A stretch of DNA of 5,644 nt from Alphaproteobacteria bacterium (GCA_021776015.1 JAJFGT010000162.1:1-5644); one strand, 5' to 3'. Shown: positions 1 to 5,644, counted from the first letter of the stretch. A program made the numbers and translations. The notes: a model not told the origin generated them from the letters alone.

Positions 1-2
1 AG

Positions 3-59
3 GATGCTGTTATGTATGTTATCGATTTAGTCTCAAAAGACACATTTCCTACAAAATAA
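3..59 (+). CDS. Possible C-terminal end of a plus-strand gene (5' part outside window)
   Basis: Reading frame 3 of the plus strand is open from the window edge and gives an 18-residue tail (starts DAVMYVIDLV, ends FPTK) before a TAA at 57-59. The composition looks like an ordinary protein C-terminus, and the stop would sit 11 bases from the stop of the convergent CDGSH gene, a sensible convergent arrangement. The fragment is too short to identify a family, and the other two plus frames are also open for 9 and 26 codons, so chance cannot be excluded. No terminator follows it before the CDGSH gene. Confidence 0.22.
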   Translation, partial: DAVMYVIDLVSKDTFPTK

Positions 60-70
60 CATTAAGGAAG

Positions 71-313
71 CTATTGAGTTTCTGAAAGCGTCTTATGTGT
101 CCCATCGCAATAGGGGCTTTTACTAGATTCTCGACAACCACATATATAAATTGTTTTGTCTTCTGTGAACTTTTCAACATGGGGTTTTTTGTCCGTTGTG
201 ACATGGGCGCCATCACAGAAGGGCGCGTTATCAGACAATCCACACATACAAAAAGCTTTTATATCTCCGGCCGTTACGTTCATTGAAAAAGGTTCGTTTT
301 TCCATTTAGTCAT
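71..313 (-). CDS. Tandem-CDGSH iron-sulfur domain protein
   Basis: Small 80-residue protein with two complete CDGSH motifs of the form C-x-C-x2-S-x3-P-x-C-D-G-x-H. The first uses C22, C24, C33 and H37 (ends CDGAH); the second uses C58, C60, C69 and H73 (ends CDGTH). In the CDGSH/mitoNEET family the three Cys and one His of each motif bind a 2Fe-2S cluster. Two motifs in one short chain resemble the CISD3/Miner2-type monomeric proteins, so this one probably carries two clusters. There is no signal peptide or membrane segment, so it is predicted cytosolic. The start is supported by a purine-rich AGAGGGA (plus positions 321-327) seven bases upstream of the ATG. It lies 32 bases after the dehydrogenase stop on the same strand with no terminator between, suggesting co-transcription. 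The family's role is electron or cluster transfer and redox sensing; the specific partner here is unknown. Confidence 0.93.
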   Translation of the reverse strand: MTKWKNEPFSMNVTAGDIKAFCMCGLSDNAPFCDGAHVTTDKKPHVEKFTEDKTIYICGCRESSKSPYCDGTHKTLSETQ

Positions 314-345
314 TCGTTAATCCCTCTTAAAAATGTTTTATTATC

Positions 346-1347
346 TTAATTTACAAGATGAGTAGGCCTGCCTTCACAAAATTCGTCAATGTTTTTAACT
401 GTTTTTTGAATAATACGTGCGACAGCTTCTTTTGTATTAAAAGCACTATGTGGTGTAATAACTACATTTTTCATGTGAAGTAAAACATGATCGGCAAGAA
501 GCGTTTCAAGGTTATGTTTTTCAGTAAAGAGGGATCGGAGTAGTTCAGATTCTTCACGGATGGTGGGTTCTTCTGGGAGTACGTCTAAACCTGCTGCAGA
601 AAGTTTTTCTGAGGCTAAAGCCTGTAATAAAGCTTTGACATCAACGACATCTCCACGGGCCGTATTAATCAAGATAGCGCCTTTTTTCATCAAAGAAAAT
701 TCTGGATTTGAAAGAAGGTGATAGGTTTCCTTATTTCCTGGAACGTGCAAAGAGATAATGTCTGATTGGGATAAAAGATTTTGTAAGGACACATAGGAAA
801 AATCTAGTTTTTTGGCAGCGATCGTATCTGGTTCGATATCATATGCCAGTACGTCCATATCAAAGCCTTTTGCAATTTTTATTGTTTTCTGCCCGATAAC
901 ACCCGTCCCTATGATGCCTATCGTTTTACCGCATAGGTCAAATCCTTGTAGCCCTTCTTGTGAAAAATTTCCTTGCCTTGTGCGGTTTACGGCATCTGGT
1001 ATTTTATGACTTATGGATAAAAGCAGGGCAAAGACGTGTTCTGCTACAGTATTTTCACCGTAACTTGGTACATTACTTACCTTAATGCCTTTTTGGGTAC
1101 AGTAAGGAATATCTATATGGTCGAAACCAGTGGAACGTGTTGCAATGAATTTAAGTTGCTTAAACTGTTTTAATGTTGGGCACCCAAGATCAGAATAGAT
1201 AAAAACAGACACAATATCAGCATCTTGATACTTGGATGCGGTTTGTTCGTCCAATGGAGCTTGCTCAAAGATAACATCGTTTTTATCCATAAAATGATCG
1301 AAATAGGGACGTTCCCATTCTTCGAACTCAAAGATAACAATTTTCAT
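346..1347 (-). CDS. D-isomer-specific 2-hydroxyacid dehydrogenase (D-lactate dehydrogenase-like)
   Basis: A 333-residue cytosolic NAD-dependent oxidoreductase, full length for the family. It probably interconverts a 2-keto acid (pyruvate or similar) and its D-2-hydroxy acid. The substrate-binding half is residues 1-100 and 300-333, including RSTGFDHID at 71-79 and SYGENTVAEH at 95-104. The Rossmann nucleotide-binding domain spans about 101-299, with GTGVIG at 147-152 and Asp170 at the end of the second beta strand, which favours NAD over NADP. The expected catalytic triad is present: R231 in NTARGD, E260 in DVLPEEP and H300 in TPHSAF. The long segment between E260 and H300 and the AFNTKEA sequence after the His resemble D-lactate-dehydrogenase-like members rather than glycerate or phosphoglycerate dehydrogenases. 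The substrate cannot be fixed from sequence. The start is supported by CGGAG (plus 1356-1360) eight bases upstream. It is the first gene of a likely operon with the CDGSH gene. Confidence 0.93.
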   Translation of the reverse strand: MKIVIFEFEEWERPYFDHFMDKNDVIFEQAPLDEQTASKYQDADIVSVFIYSDLGCPTLKQFKQLKFIATRSTGFDHIDIPYCTQKGIKVSNVPSYGENTVAEHVFALLLSISHKIPDAVNRTRQGNFSQEGLQGFDLCGKTIGIIGTGVIGQKTIKIAKGFDMDVLAYDIEPDTIAAKKLDFSYVSLQNLLSQSDIISLHVPGNKETYHLLSNPEFSLMKKGAILINTARGDVVDVKALLQALASEKLSAAGLDVLPEEPTIREESELLRSLFTEKHNLETLLADHVLLHMKNVVITPHSAFNTKEAVARIIQKTVKNIDEFCEGRPTHLVN

Positions 1348-1389
1348 GATTCAAACTCCGCTTTTTAAATGTAACGATATTCTCTATAG

Positions 1390-1423
1390 TATCAAAATGT
1401 GCCATGACTTTGATATTTTATCA
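1390..1423. repeat. TATCA/TGATA inverted repeats, candidate operator
   Basis: TATCAAA (1390-1396) is mirrored by TTTGATA (1409-1415), a perfect 7-bp inverted repeat with a 12-base spacer. The right arm is reused in a second palindrome, TGATA-TTT-TATCA (1411-1423). Three half-sites therefore lie within 34 bases, in the middle of a divergent promoter region and overlapping the possible -10 for the dehydrogenase. This is the arrangement expected of a repressor or activator site, but the AT-rich background makes such repeats fairly likely by chance and I do not recognise the motif as a Fur, Irr or MntR box. Confidence 0.35.
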
Positions 1424-1454
1424 TTGTAAATCATAAGCACCCTATTTTTATACT
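1424..1454 (+). promoter_or_regulatory. Weak sigma70-like promoter candidate for VIT1-like gene
   Basis: TTGTAA (1424-1429) and TATACT (1449-1454, five of six matches to TATAAT) are separated by 19 bases, longer than the optimal 17. Transcription would start near 1461, placing the stem-loop at 1463-1480 at the very 5' end of the message and leaving a leader of about 40 bases. The -10 is the stronger half. The assignment is by eye only. Confidence 0.3.
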
Positions 1455-1462
1455 TCACTTAT

Positions 1463-1480
1463 AGGCTTTTTTTAAAGCCT
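1463..1480 (+). promoter_or_regulatory. Stem-loop in the leader of the VIT1-like gene
   Basis: AGGCTTT (1463-1469) pairs perfectly with AAAGCCT (1474-1480) around a TTTT loop. It ends 19 bases before the ATG and 7 bases before the probable ribosome-binding site AAAGAG (1488-1493). It is not followed by a T-run on either strand, so it is not a standard terminator. It may be an mRNA 5'-end stabilising hairpin or, as DNA, a palindromic protein-binding site. Confidence 0.4.
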
Positions 1481-1499
1481 GTGAAAGAAAGAGTTAGGC

Positions 1500-2228
1500 A
1501 TGTTTGAACGAAACCATTCTCACAAACCAGAAGATATTAGAGCACGGCTTTCTAAAGGGCCAAGTGTAAGTTATTTAAAAGAATGGGTCTATGGGGGGGT
1601 TGACGGTGTTGTGACAACTTTTGCTATTGTGGCGGGTGTAACAGGTGCAAGTCTGTCTCCTGCGATTGTTGTAATACTGGGAATTGCAAATCTCATTGGA
1701 GATGGATTTTCTATGGCAGCGGGAGCCTATACGAGTGCTCAGACGGATGTTGATAATTACGATCGTCTGAGAAAAGAAGAAGAGGATCATATCAATACAA
1801 ACCCTGAAGGAGAAAAAGAAGAAATTCGACAAATTTATGCCGCTAAGGGTTTCAAAGGAAAAAACCTTGAAAATGTAGTTGATACTATTTCTAAAAATAG
1901 AGAGATATGGATCAATACCATGCTTCATGAAGAATATGCGATGAGTCCACTGCAGAAACCGCCTTTTAAAACGGGATTGCATACCTTTATATCTTTTGTT
2001 GTTTGTGGATCTATGCCGTTATTGCCTTTTGTTTTTGGGCTTCCTCATGCTTTTGAATTGGCTTTATTTTTATCCAGTCTAACCTTTTTTTGTATAGGTT
2101 CCTTCAAAAGCCAATGGTCTGTACATAGATGGTGGAGACAGGGGGTGCAAACTTTATGTATTGGTTTAATTGCAGCTGGATTGGCTTTTATTATTGGTTA
2201 TATTCTACGTACATATGGGTTGGGATGA
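1500..2228 (+). CDS. VIT1/CCC1-family Fe2+/Mn2+ transporter
   Basis: A 242-residue membrane protein of the vacuolar iron transporter family, which moves Fe2+ or Mn2+ out of the cytosol by proton exchange; in a bacterium this would be export across the inner membrane. Five membrane segments are visible (about 32-50, 53-76, 158-180, 184-201, 215-237). A charged cytosolic domain rich in Glu lies between the second and third (77-150). Signature sequences are YGGVDGVVT (31-39) and DGFSMAAG (68-75). Compared from memory with Eucalyptus VIT1, a constant offset of 8 aligns its metal ligands with D35, M72, E94, H97, E105, E108, M141 and E145; only H97 departs (Glu in the plant protein). The start is supported by AAAGAG six bases upstream. 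Its 3' end overlaps the convergent ATPase gene by 24 bases, and its 5' end faces the dehydrogenase operon. The preferred metal cannot be told from sequence. Confidence 0.9.
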   Translation: MFERNHSHKPEDIRARLSKGPSVSYLKEWVYGGVDGVVTTFAIVAGVTGASLSPAIVVILGIANLIGDGFSMAAGAYTSAQTDVDNYDRLRKEEEDHINTNPEGEKEEIRQIYAAKGFKGKNLENVVDTISKNREIWINTMLHEEYAMSPLQKPPFKTGLHTFISFVVCGSMPLLPFVFGLPHAFELALFLSSLTFFCIGSFKSQWSVHRWWRQGVQTLCIGLIAAGLAFIIGYILRTYGLG

Positions 2229-4895
2229 GATATCAGAACCTAGATGTCTCTTACATTGTATTGTTTTATAAATCTCCGTCACTATAATTAATGGTAAGGA
2301 AACGGCCAAAATAATTCCCCAATCAGACCATCCAAGAGGCACAGTATTGAGGGCTTGTTGTAGAAAGGGTGTATAAACAGCGCAAATTTGGAGCCCTAGC
2401 ATTCCAATGATTGCAATGAGAAGCCAAGGATTAGAGAAGTAGCCAACGTGATGTAGAGGAGAGTGTAGGTTGCGAAAATTAAGAGCATGAATATTTGCCA
2501 TGAGCACCATTCCTGTAAAGGCAACACTATTTGCCAGAGCATAGCTCTCATCAAGATAAATCTGGAATAACATAAAAGTCATAATTCCAATATAAGACCC
2601 AAAAAACCCTAGAATCAAAATGGCTCGTTTATCAAGAATAGGTTGTGAAATTGAGCGTGGAGGTTCTTTTAAAATATTAGCTTCTGCTTTTTCAACACTT
2701 AAGGACAGAGCTGTTACACTATCTGTTACCAAATTGACCCATAGGATTTGAATTGGTAATAAGATAAGAGGAAGACCTAATAAAATGCTTATGAATATGG
2801 CTAAAGTTTCGCCTATATTGGAGGAGGTTAGGTAGCGTACAAATTTGCGAATATTGGCATATTGTCGCCGACCTTCTTCTATGGCGCTTACAATAGAGGC
2901 AAAATTATCATCGGTTAAAACCATATCAGAGGCACCTTTTGCAACATCAGTTCCGCGTATTCCCATTGCAATTCCGATATCTGCCTGCTTTAGAGCTGGA
3001 GCATCATTTACGCCATCTCCTGTCATAGCAACAAGTTGTGACTGTGACTGTAGTAATTTTACAATACGAAATTTATCTTCTGGAACAGTACGAGCAAAGA
3101 TGACATCTTCTTTCAGTAGATTAAAAGCATCGTCATCGCTCATTTTAGAAAACTCAGCGCCTGTGCAGGACTTTTCTGCTTTTAAGCCAATTTGTTTGGC
3201 AATAGCCATGGCTGTATCTGGAGAGTCTCCTGTGACCATTATAACTCTAATCCCAGCGCTATATGTTTTTTCTATAGCCTCACGAATCTCTGATCTTGGC
3301 GGATCAATAATTCCAACAATACCCAAAAATATTAAGTCATTTTCTGCCATGTCTTCATCTATTGCAGATTCACCAGGAAGAATTTTACGAGCTAACGCCA
3401 TTGTTCGTAAACCATTTTGAGCAAATTCGTGATAGGCGTGCTCAATCTTTATTTTCATACGATCATCAAGAATATGTTCTTTGCCATTTATCAATATTCT
3501 AGAAGATCGAGATAATAAAACTTCTGGAGCGCCTTTGAGATGTACCATGAAACCCGTATCATTTTTTTCTACGACTGACATTCTTTTACGTGTAGAGTTG
3601 AAAGAAAATTCCGTGAATATATCTTTGCTATATATTTCTTCTAATCCTGCTTTTCTTGCTAAAACAATAAAGGCTGCCTCTGTTGGCGACCCAATAGTAT
3701 GCCACTCTGTATCTGTATGTAGAAGGCGCGCATGATTACATTTATATCCTGTCTCTAAAAGCGCTTTGAGATCTGGGTTTTCTAATGGGTCAATGCTTTG
3801 TCCATTTTGACTGAAGATTCCGTTGGGATCGTAACCTGTTCCACTAATAGCGATATTAGACTCTGCCATCCAGACTTTTTGAATGGTCATTTCATTTTTT
3901 GTCAATGTTCCCGTTTTATCTGTACAAATGACAGATACGGCTCCAAGAGTTTCTGCTGCTTGTAAATGTCGGAGTAAAGCCTTCCGCCGTGACATAATGC
4001 CCACACCTAACGCCAATGTGATTGTAACAACAGCAGGTAATCCCTCAGGAACAGCTGATACCGCTAGAGAGACGCCTGCCATGAACATTACAGCAAGAGG
4101 TTTTCCGCTTAACCAGCCAATGACGACAATCACTAGAGAAACACTTAATGCCATGAGAGCGAGTTGTTTACCCAGTACGGAGAGTTGTTGTTGGAGGCGG
4201 GTAGATGTTTCTCTAATTTGGTCTGTTAACTGAGCAATACGCCCAAATTCAGTTTCCATGCCTGTGGCGATGACGATGCCCTGACCACATCCATTGACAA
4301 TATGCGTCCCTGTCCATGCGATACAGCTTTTTTCAGAAATATGAGCATCTTGTCCGACGGCTTGGATATCTTTTTTGACCAATGTAGACTCACCCGTGAG
4401 AGACGCTTCATCTGTCTTGAGATTGATCGTGTGGGTTAAACGAATGTCAGCGGGTACCATATTGCCACTTTCCAGCAATACAAAATCACCTGGTACAAGT
4501 TGATCTGTATCCATATCTTTGATGTTTCCATCACGAATGACACGACATCGAGGATTTAGCATTTTTTTCAGACCTTGCAACGATGTTTCTGCTTTCCATT
4601 CTTGTGCAAAACCGAGTAATCCATTGAGTATAATAATAGTAAAAATAGCGAGGGCATCGATTGTATCACCGAGGAAAAAGGAGAGGCCTGCTGCAATGAT
4701 GAGAATTAAAATGAGTATGCTCATAAATTGTCGAAGCAACATATGATACCAGTGGACACTTTTACCTTCGATCAGCTTATTTAAGCCATATTTCTGAAGT
4801 CTAATCTTTGTTTCTGTATCAGACAGCCCATTAGAAACGCTTGTTTTTAGCGTCTGTGCGGTTTGTTCTACAGAAAAAATGTGCCAGTCTTCCAT
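2205..4895 (-). CDS. P2A-type cation-translocating P-type ATPase (Ca2+-ATPase-like)
   Basis: An 896-residue ATP-driven cation pump of the inner membrane, full length for type IIA, probably exporting Ca2+ (Mn2+ possible). Order of parts: N-terminal cation-ATPase domain (about 3-70); M1-M2 (51-97); actuator domain with TGES at 167-170; M3-M4 with the ion-binding VPEGLP at 282-287; phosphorylation motif DKTGT with D326; nucleotide-binding domain with KGAPE at 454-458; hinge with TGDSPDT at 555-561 and TGDGVNDAP at 625-633; M5-M10 (about 690-875). Likely cation ligands by comparison with SERCA are E284, N693, E696, N721, T724 and D725. The position matching SERCA E908 in M8 is Ala800. No N-terminal heavy-metal CxxC domain or CPC motif is present, which excludes type IB metal pumps. 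The start is set by the family-typical WHIFSVEQ beginning and an in-frame stop 33 bases upstream. A possible AAAGG lies 15 bases upstream, further than usual. No terminator is visible after the stop. Confidence 0.94.
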   Translation of the reverse strand: MEDWHIFSVEQTAQTLKTSVSNGLSDTETKIRLQKYGLNKLIEGKSVHWYHMLLRQFMSILILILIIAAGLSFFLGDTIDALAIFTIIILNGLLGFAQEWKAETSLQGLKKMLNPRCRVIRDGNIKDMDTDQLVPGDFVLLESGNMVPADIRLTHTINLKTDEASLTGESTLVKKDIQAVGQDAHISEKSCIAWTGTHIVNGCGQGIVIATGMETEFGRIAQLTDQIRETSTRLQQQLSVLGKQLALMALSVSLVIVVIGWLSGKPLAVMFMAGVSLAVSAVPEGLPAVVTITLALGVGIMSRRKALLRHLQAAETLGAVSVICTDKTGTLTKNEMTIQKVWMAESNIAISGTGYDPNGIFSQNGQSIDPLENPDLKALLETGYKCNHARLLHTDTEWHTIGSPTEAAFIVLARKAGLEEIYSKDIFTEFSFNSTRKRMSVVEKNDTGFMVHLKGAPEVLLSRSSRILINGKEHILDDRMKIKIEHAYHEFAQNGLRTMALARKILPGESAIDEDMAENDLIFLGIVGIIDPPRSEIREAIEKTYSAGIRVIMVTGDSPDTAMAIAKQIGLKAEKSCTGAEFSKMSDDDAFNLLKEDVIFARTVPEDKFRIVKLLQSQSQLVAMTGDGVNDAPALKQADIGIAMGIRGTDVAKGASDMVLTDDNFASIVSAIEEGRRQYANIRKFVRYLTSSNIGETLAIFISILLGLPLILLPIQILWVNLVTDSVTALSLSVEKAEANILKEPPRSISQPILDKRAILILGFFGSYIGIMTFMLFQIYLDESYALANSVAFTGMVLMANIHALNFRNLHSPLHHVGYFSNPWLLIAIIGMLGLQICAVYTPFLQQALNTVPLGWSDWGIILAVSLPLIIVTEIYKTIQCKRHLGSDISSQPICT

Positions 4896-4898
4896 GGA

Positions 4899-4929
4899 AT
4901 AATATTTACACCTTTGAGTGTAAAATCAA
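4899..4929 (-). promoter_or_regulatory. Inverted repeat with promoter-like flanks at the ATPase start
   Basis: On the minus strand TTTACAC and GTGTAAA form a perfect 7-bp inverted repeat around TCAAAG (plus 4905-4924), ending nine bases before the ATG. It is flanked by TTGATT (plus 4924-4929) and TATTAT (plus 4899-4904), which could be a -35 and -10 separated by 19 bases. That layout, a palindrome inside an overlong spacer, is characteristic of promoters controlled by MerR-family activators. The weakness is that transcription would then start inside or at the start codon. The alternative is an mRNA hairpin whose loop and 3' arm contain the only AAAGG near the ATG, which could control translation. 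The palindrome is observed; both functions are inference. Confidence 0.35.
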
Positions 4930-4990
4930 AAGCTTAATAATTTTTTGTAAAAAAGGTGAAATAATTTAATGGAGTATAAGTTAAGTTTTT

Positions 4991-5031
4991 AGAAAAGCTC
5001 TATTCATAAAAATATGAAATAGAGCTTTTCT
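4991..5031 (-). terminator. Intrinsic terminator of the TadG-like gene (probably bidirectional)
   Basis: AGAAAAGCTCTATT (4991-5004) pairs perfectly over 14 bp with its reverse complement at 5018-5031, with a 13-base loop. It starts 14 bases after the stop of the TadG-like gene. The core GCTCTATT stem is followed on the minus strand by TTTTCT, so the T-run pairs with an A-run on the other side, as is usual for bidirectional terminators. On the plus strand the run is longer (TTTTCTTTT), but no plus-strand gene precedes it in this window. It isolates the ATPase gene from read-through, implying that the ATPase has its own promoter between 4896 and 4990. Confidence 0.8.
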
Positions 5032-5045
5032 TTTGGTGTATTAAC

Positions 5046-5644
5046 TTATCCTTTAATATGAATATTACTGAGTTCTCGGCTGATCGTTTCAAACACATTA
5101 ATGAGGTCTTCCTGTCCAAGGGCATCGTAATAATCATCTGGATCGGAAGCACAGCGTTCATAGACAGCTCTCGTCTCATCATTAATATTATAGACGGGGA
5201 CACCATTATTTGTTCCTGTTTGATACGTAAATGTAATTGTGTATACAATGATTCCTTTGTCTTTCATGTTAGTACAGGTTTCTTCTAAACGATCATTGAG
5301 GTCATTAACAGTCACGTTATTTTGTGTGTATCCTCCATATCCGCTATAGTGTGAATTGATATAGTTATCTCCATCCGTCATCATGACAACAGCTTTTTTC
5401 CAATCATTATCTGTATAGGCGGCGCCTTCTGTGAAGGGTTCAGCTGGAGAGATAAGGCGATATCCCCATGCCATACCGAGATTTCCTAGAGTGCTTCCTT
5501 GTGCGCTAAAGGTATCTATATGATCAGTTAAAGCGATTTGATCTGATGTAAGGGGTAAAATATGTGCGGGATTACACCAAAGATTAGGCCCATAATAATT
5601 ATCATAGACTACATATTGCCATGTGTTGTAATAATTTGACCAAG
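5046..5644 (-). CDS. TadG-like von Willebrand factor A domain protein, C-terminal part (5' end outside window)
   Basis: The frame stays open from the TAA at 5046-5048 to the window edge, showing 198 residues. The internal Met at 5472-5474 is not the start, because conserved domain sequence continues upstream of it. Visible residues carry the second half of a vWA domain as found in TadG-like proteins of the Tad/Flp pilus locus: a PLTSDQ stretch (30-35), AQGSTLGNLG (47-56, Thr51 a likely MIDAS ligand), AWGYRLISPAEPF (58-70) and VVMMTDGDN (85-93, Asp90 a likely MIDAS ligand). It ends with a family-typical tail (DLINVFETISREL) and no C-terminal anchor. The first MIDAS motif (DxSxS) and the usual N-terminal membrane helix must lie beyond the window. 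TadG-type proteins are anchored in the inner membrane, face the periplasm and contribute to Tad pilus assembly. The part 1-25 is rich in Tyr, Asn and Trp. Neighbouring tad genes are not visible, so a solitary vWA surface protein remains possible. Confidence 0.82.
   Translation of the reverse strand, partial: WSNYYNTWQYVVYDNYYGPNLWCNPAHILPLTSDQIALTDHIDTFSAQGSTLGNLGMAWGYRLISPAEPFTEGAAYTDNDWKKAVVMMTDGDNYINSHYSGYGGYTQNNVTVNDLNDRLEETCTNMKDKGIIVYTITFTYQTGTNNGVPVYNINDETRAVYERCASDPDDYYDALGQEDLINVFETISRELSNIHIKG

Larger units (their letters stand above)
1348..1499. promoter_or_regulatory. Divergent intergenic region between dehydrogenase operon and VIT1-like gene
   Basis: The 152 bases separate two outward-reading starts, so promoters for both directions must lie here unless they sit inside the genes. 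The region is strongly AT-rich. It contains repeated TATCA/TGATA half-sites (1390-1423), a possible plus-strand promoter (1424-1454) and a stem-loop (1463-1480), each listed separately. For the minus direction the best -10 candidate is TGATACTAT (plus 1385-1393), which resembles an extended -10 but has no good -35 upstream of it. No ORF, RNA gene or mobile element is visible. Confidence 0.6.

Noticed and set aside
1..70. Terminator for the dehydrogenase/CDGSH operon
   Set aside because: Only a 4-bp GTCT/AGAC stem (31-42) is present, with no T-run on the minus strand. Termination must lie elsewhere or be Rho-dependent.
1388..1404. TGGCAC on the minus strand as a sigma54 -24 element
   Set aside because: The required GC of the -12 element is absent at the correct distance; the sequence there is GATA.
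1575..1982. 135-codon minus-strand ORF opposite the VIT1-like gene
   Set aside because: It is antisense to a clear transporter, with low-complexity Phe/Ser/Arg-rich composition and no family features.
3037..3050. Tandem TGTGAC repeat
   Set aside because: Only two and a third copies, encoding a short QSQSQ stretch in a variable part of the ATPase. Best explained by chance or codon reuse.
2845..3420. 191-codon plus-strand ORF opposite the ATPase gene
   Set aside because: It lies wholly antisense to strongly conserved P-type ATPase sequence, has no recognisable domain and no ribosome-binding site was seen. It is a shadow of the real frame.
3883..4233. 116-codon plus-strand ORF opposite the ATPase gene, rich in Thr and Ala
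   Set aside because: It mirrors the M3-M4 and phosphorylation-site region of the ATPase and has no independent coding evidence.
5000..5248. 82-codon minus-strand ORF overlapping the TadG-like gene in another frame
   Set aside because: It starts inside the vWA coding region and runs through the terminator hairpin. The overlapping frame has clear homology features and this one has none.
5472..5474. ATG as the start of the TadG-like gene
   Set aside because: The same frame continues open to the window edge and encodes conserved vWA sequence including the GST MIDAS residue, so this Met is internal.
1..5644. A novel defence, mobile or retro-element system
   Set aside because: All substantial coding space is explained by recognisable families. 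No direct repeats, att sites, transposase, integrase or unexplained long non-coding region was seen.

Overview
The window comes from an AT-rich bacterial chromosome (roughly 40 % GC by eye, not counted). It carries housekeeping and accessory genes for metal homeostasis, redox metabolism and, at the right edge, a Tad/Flp-pilus-related protein. The TadG-like von Willebrand A protein and the VIT1/CCC1-type transporter would fit a low-GC alphaproteobacterium. An AT-rich acetic-acid-bacterium relative such as Commensalibacter is one possibility, but this is a guess from gene style and base composition and no marker gene settles it.

Layout, left to right. The first 59 bases may hold the last 18 codons of a plus-strand gene that starts outside the window. 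Next, on the minus strand, comes a likely two-gene operon: a D-lactate/2-hydroxyacid dehydrogenase (346-1347) followed 32 bases later by an 80-residue protein with two complete CDGSH iron-sulfur motifs (71-313). A 152-base divergent region (1348-1499) separates this operon from a plus-strand VIT1/CCC1-family Fe/Mn transporter (1500-2228). That region contains TATCA/TGATA inverted repeats, a weak promoter candidate and a 7-bp hairpin in the transporter leader. The transporter converges with a full-length P2A-type cation-pumping ATPase on the minus strand (2205-4895), and the two coding regions overlap tail to tail by 24 bases. Upstream of the ATPase lie a 7-bp inverted repeat close to the start codon and then a strong hairpin terminator (4991-5031). 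That terminator ends the last gene, a minus-strand TadG-like protein whose N-terminal part lies beyond base 5644.

How the genes may work together: the transporter and the ATPase are both divalent-cation efflux or sequestration proteins, so adjacent Fe2+/Mn2+ and Ca2+ (or Mn2+) handling is a reasonable inference. The dehydrogenase and the CDGSH protein form a separate redox pair, whose functional link is not evident from the sequence. I see no phage, CRISPR, insertion-sequence, toxin-antitoxin or defence-system signature, and no convincing evidence for an undescribed system. The points worth a second look are small: active-site substitutions in both metal transporters, the palindromes near two starts, the tail-to-tail overlap and a G7 tract inside a conserved motif.
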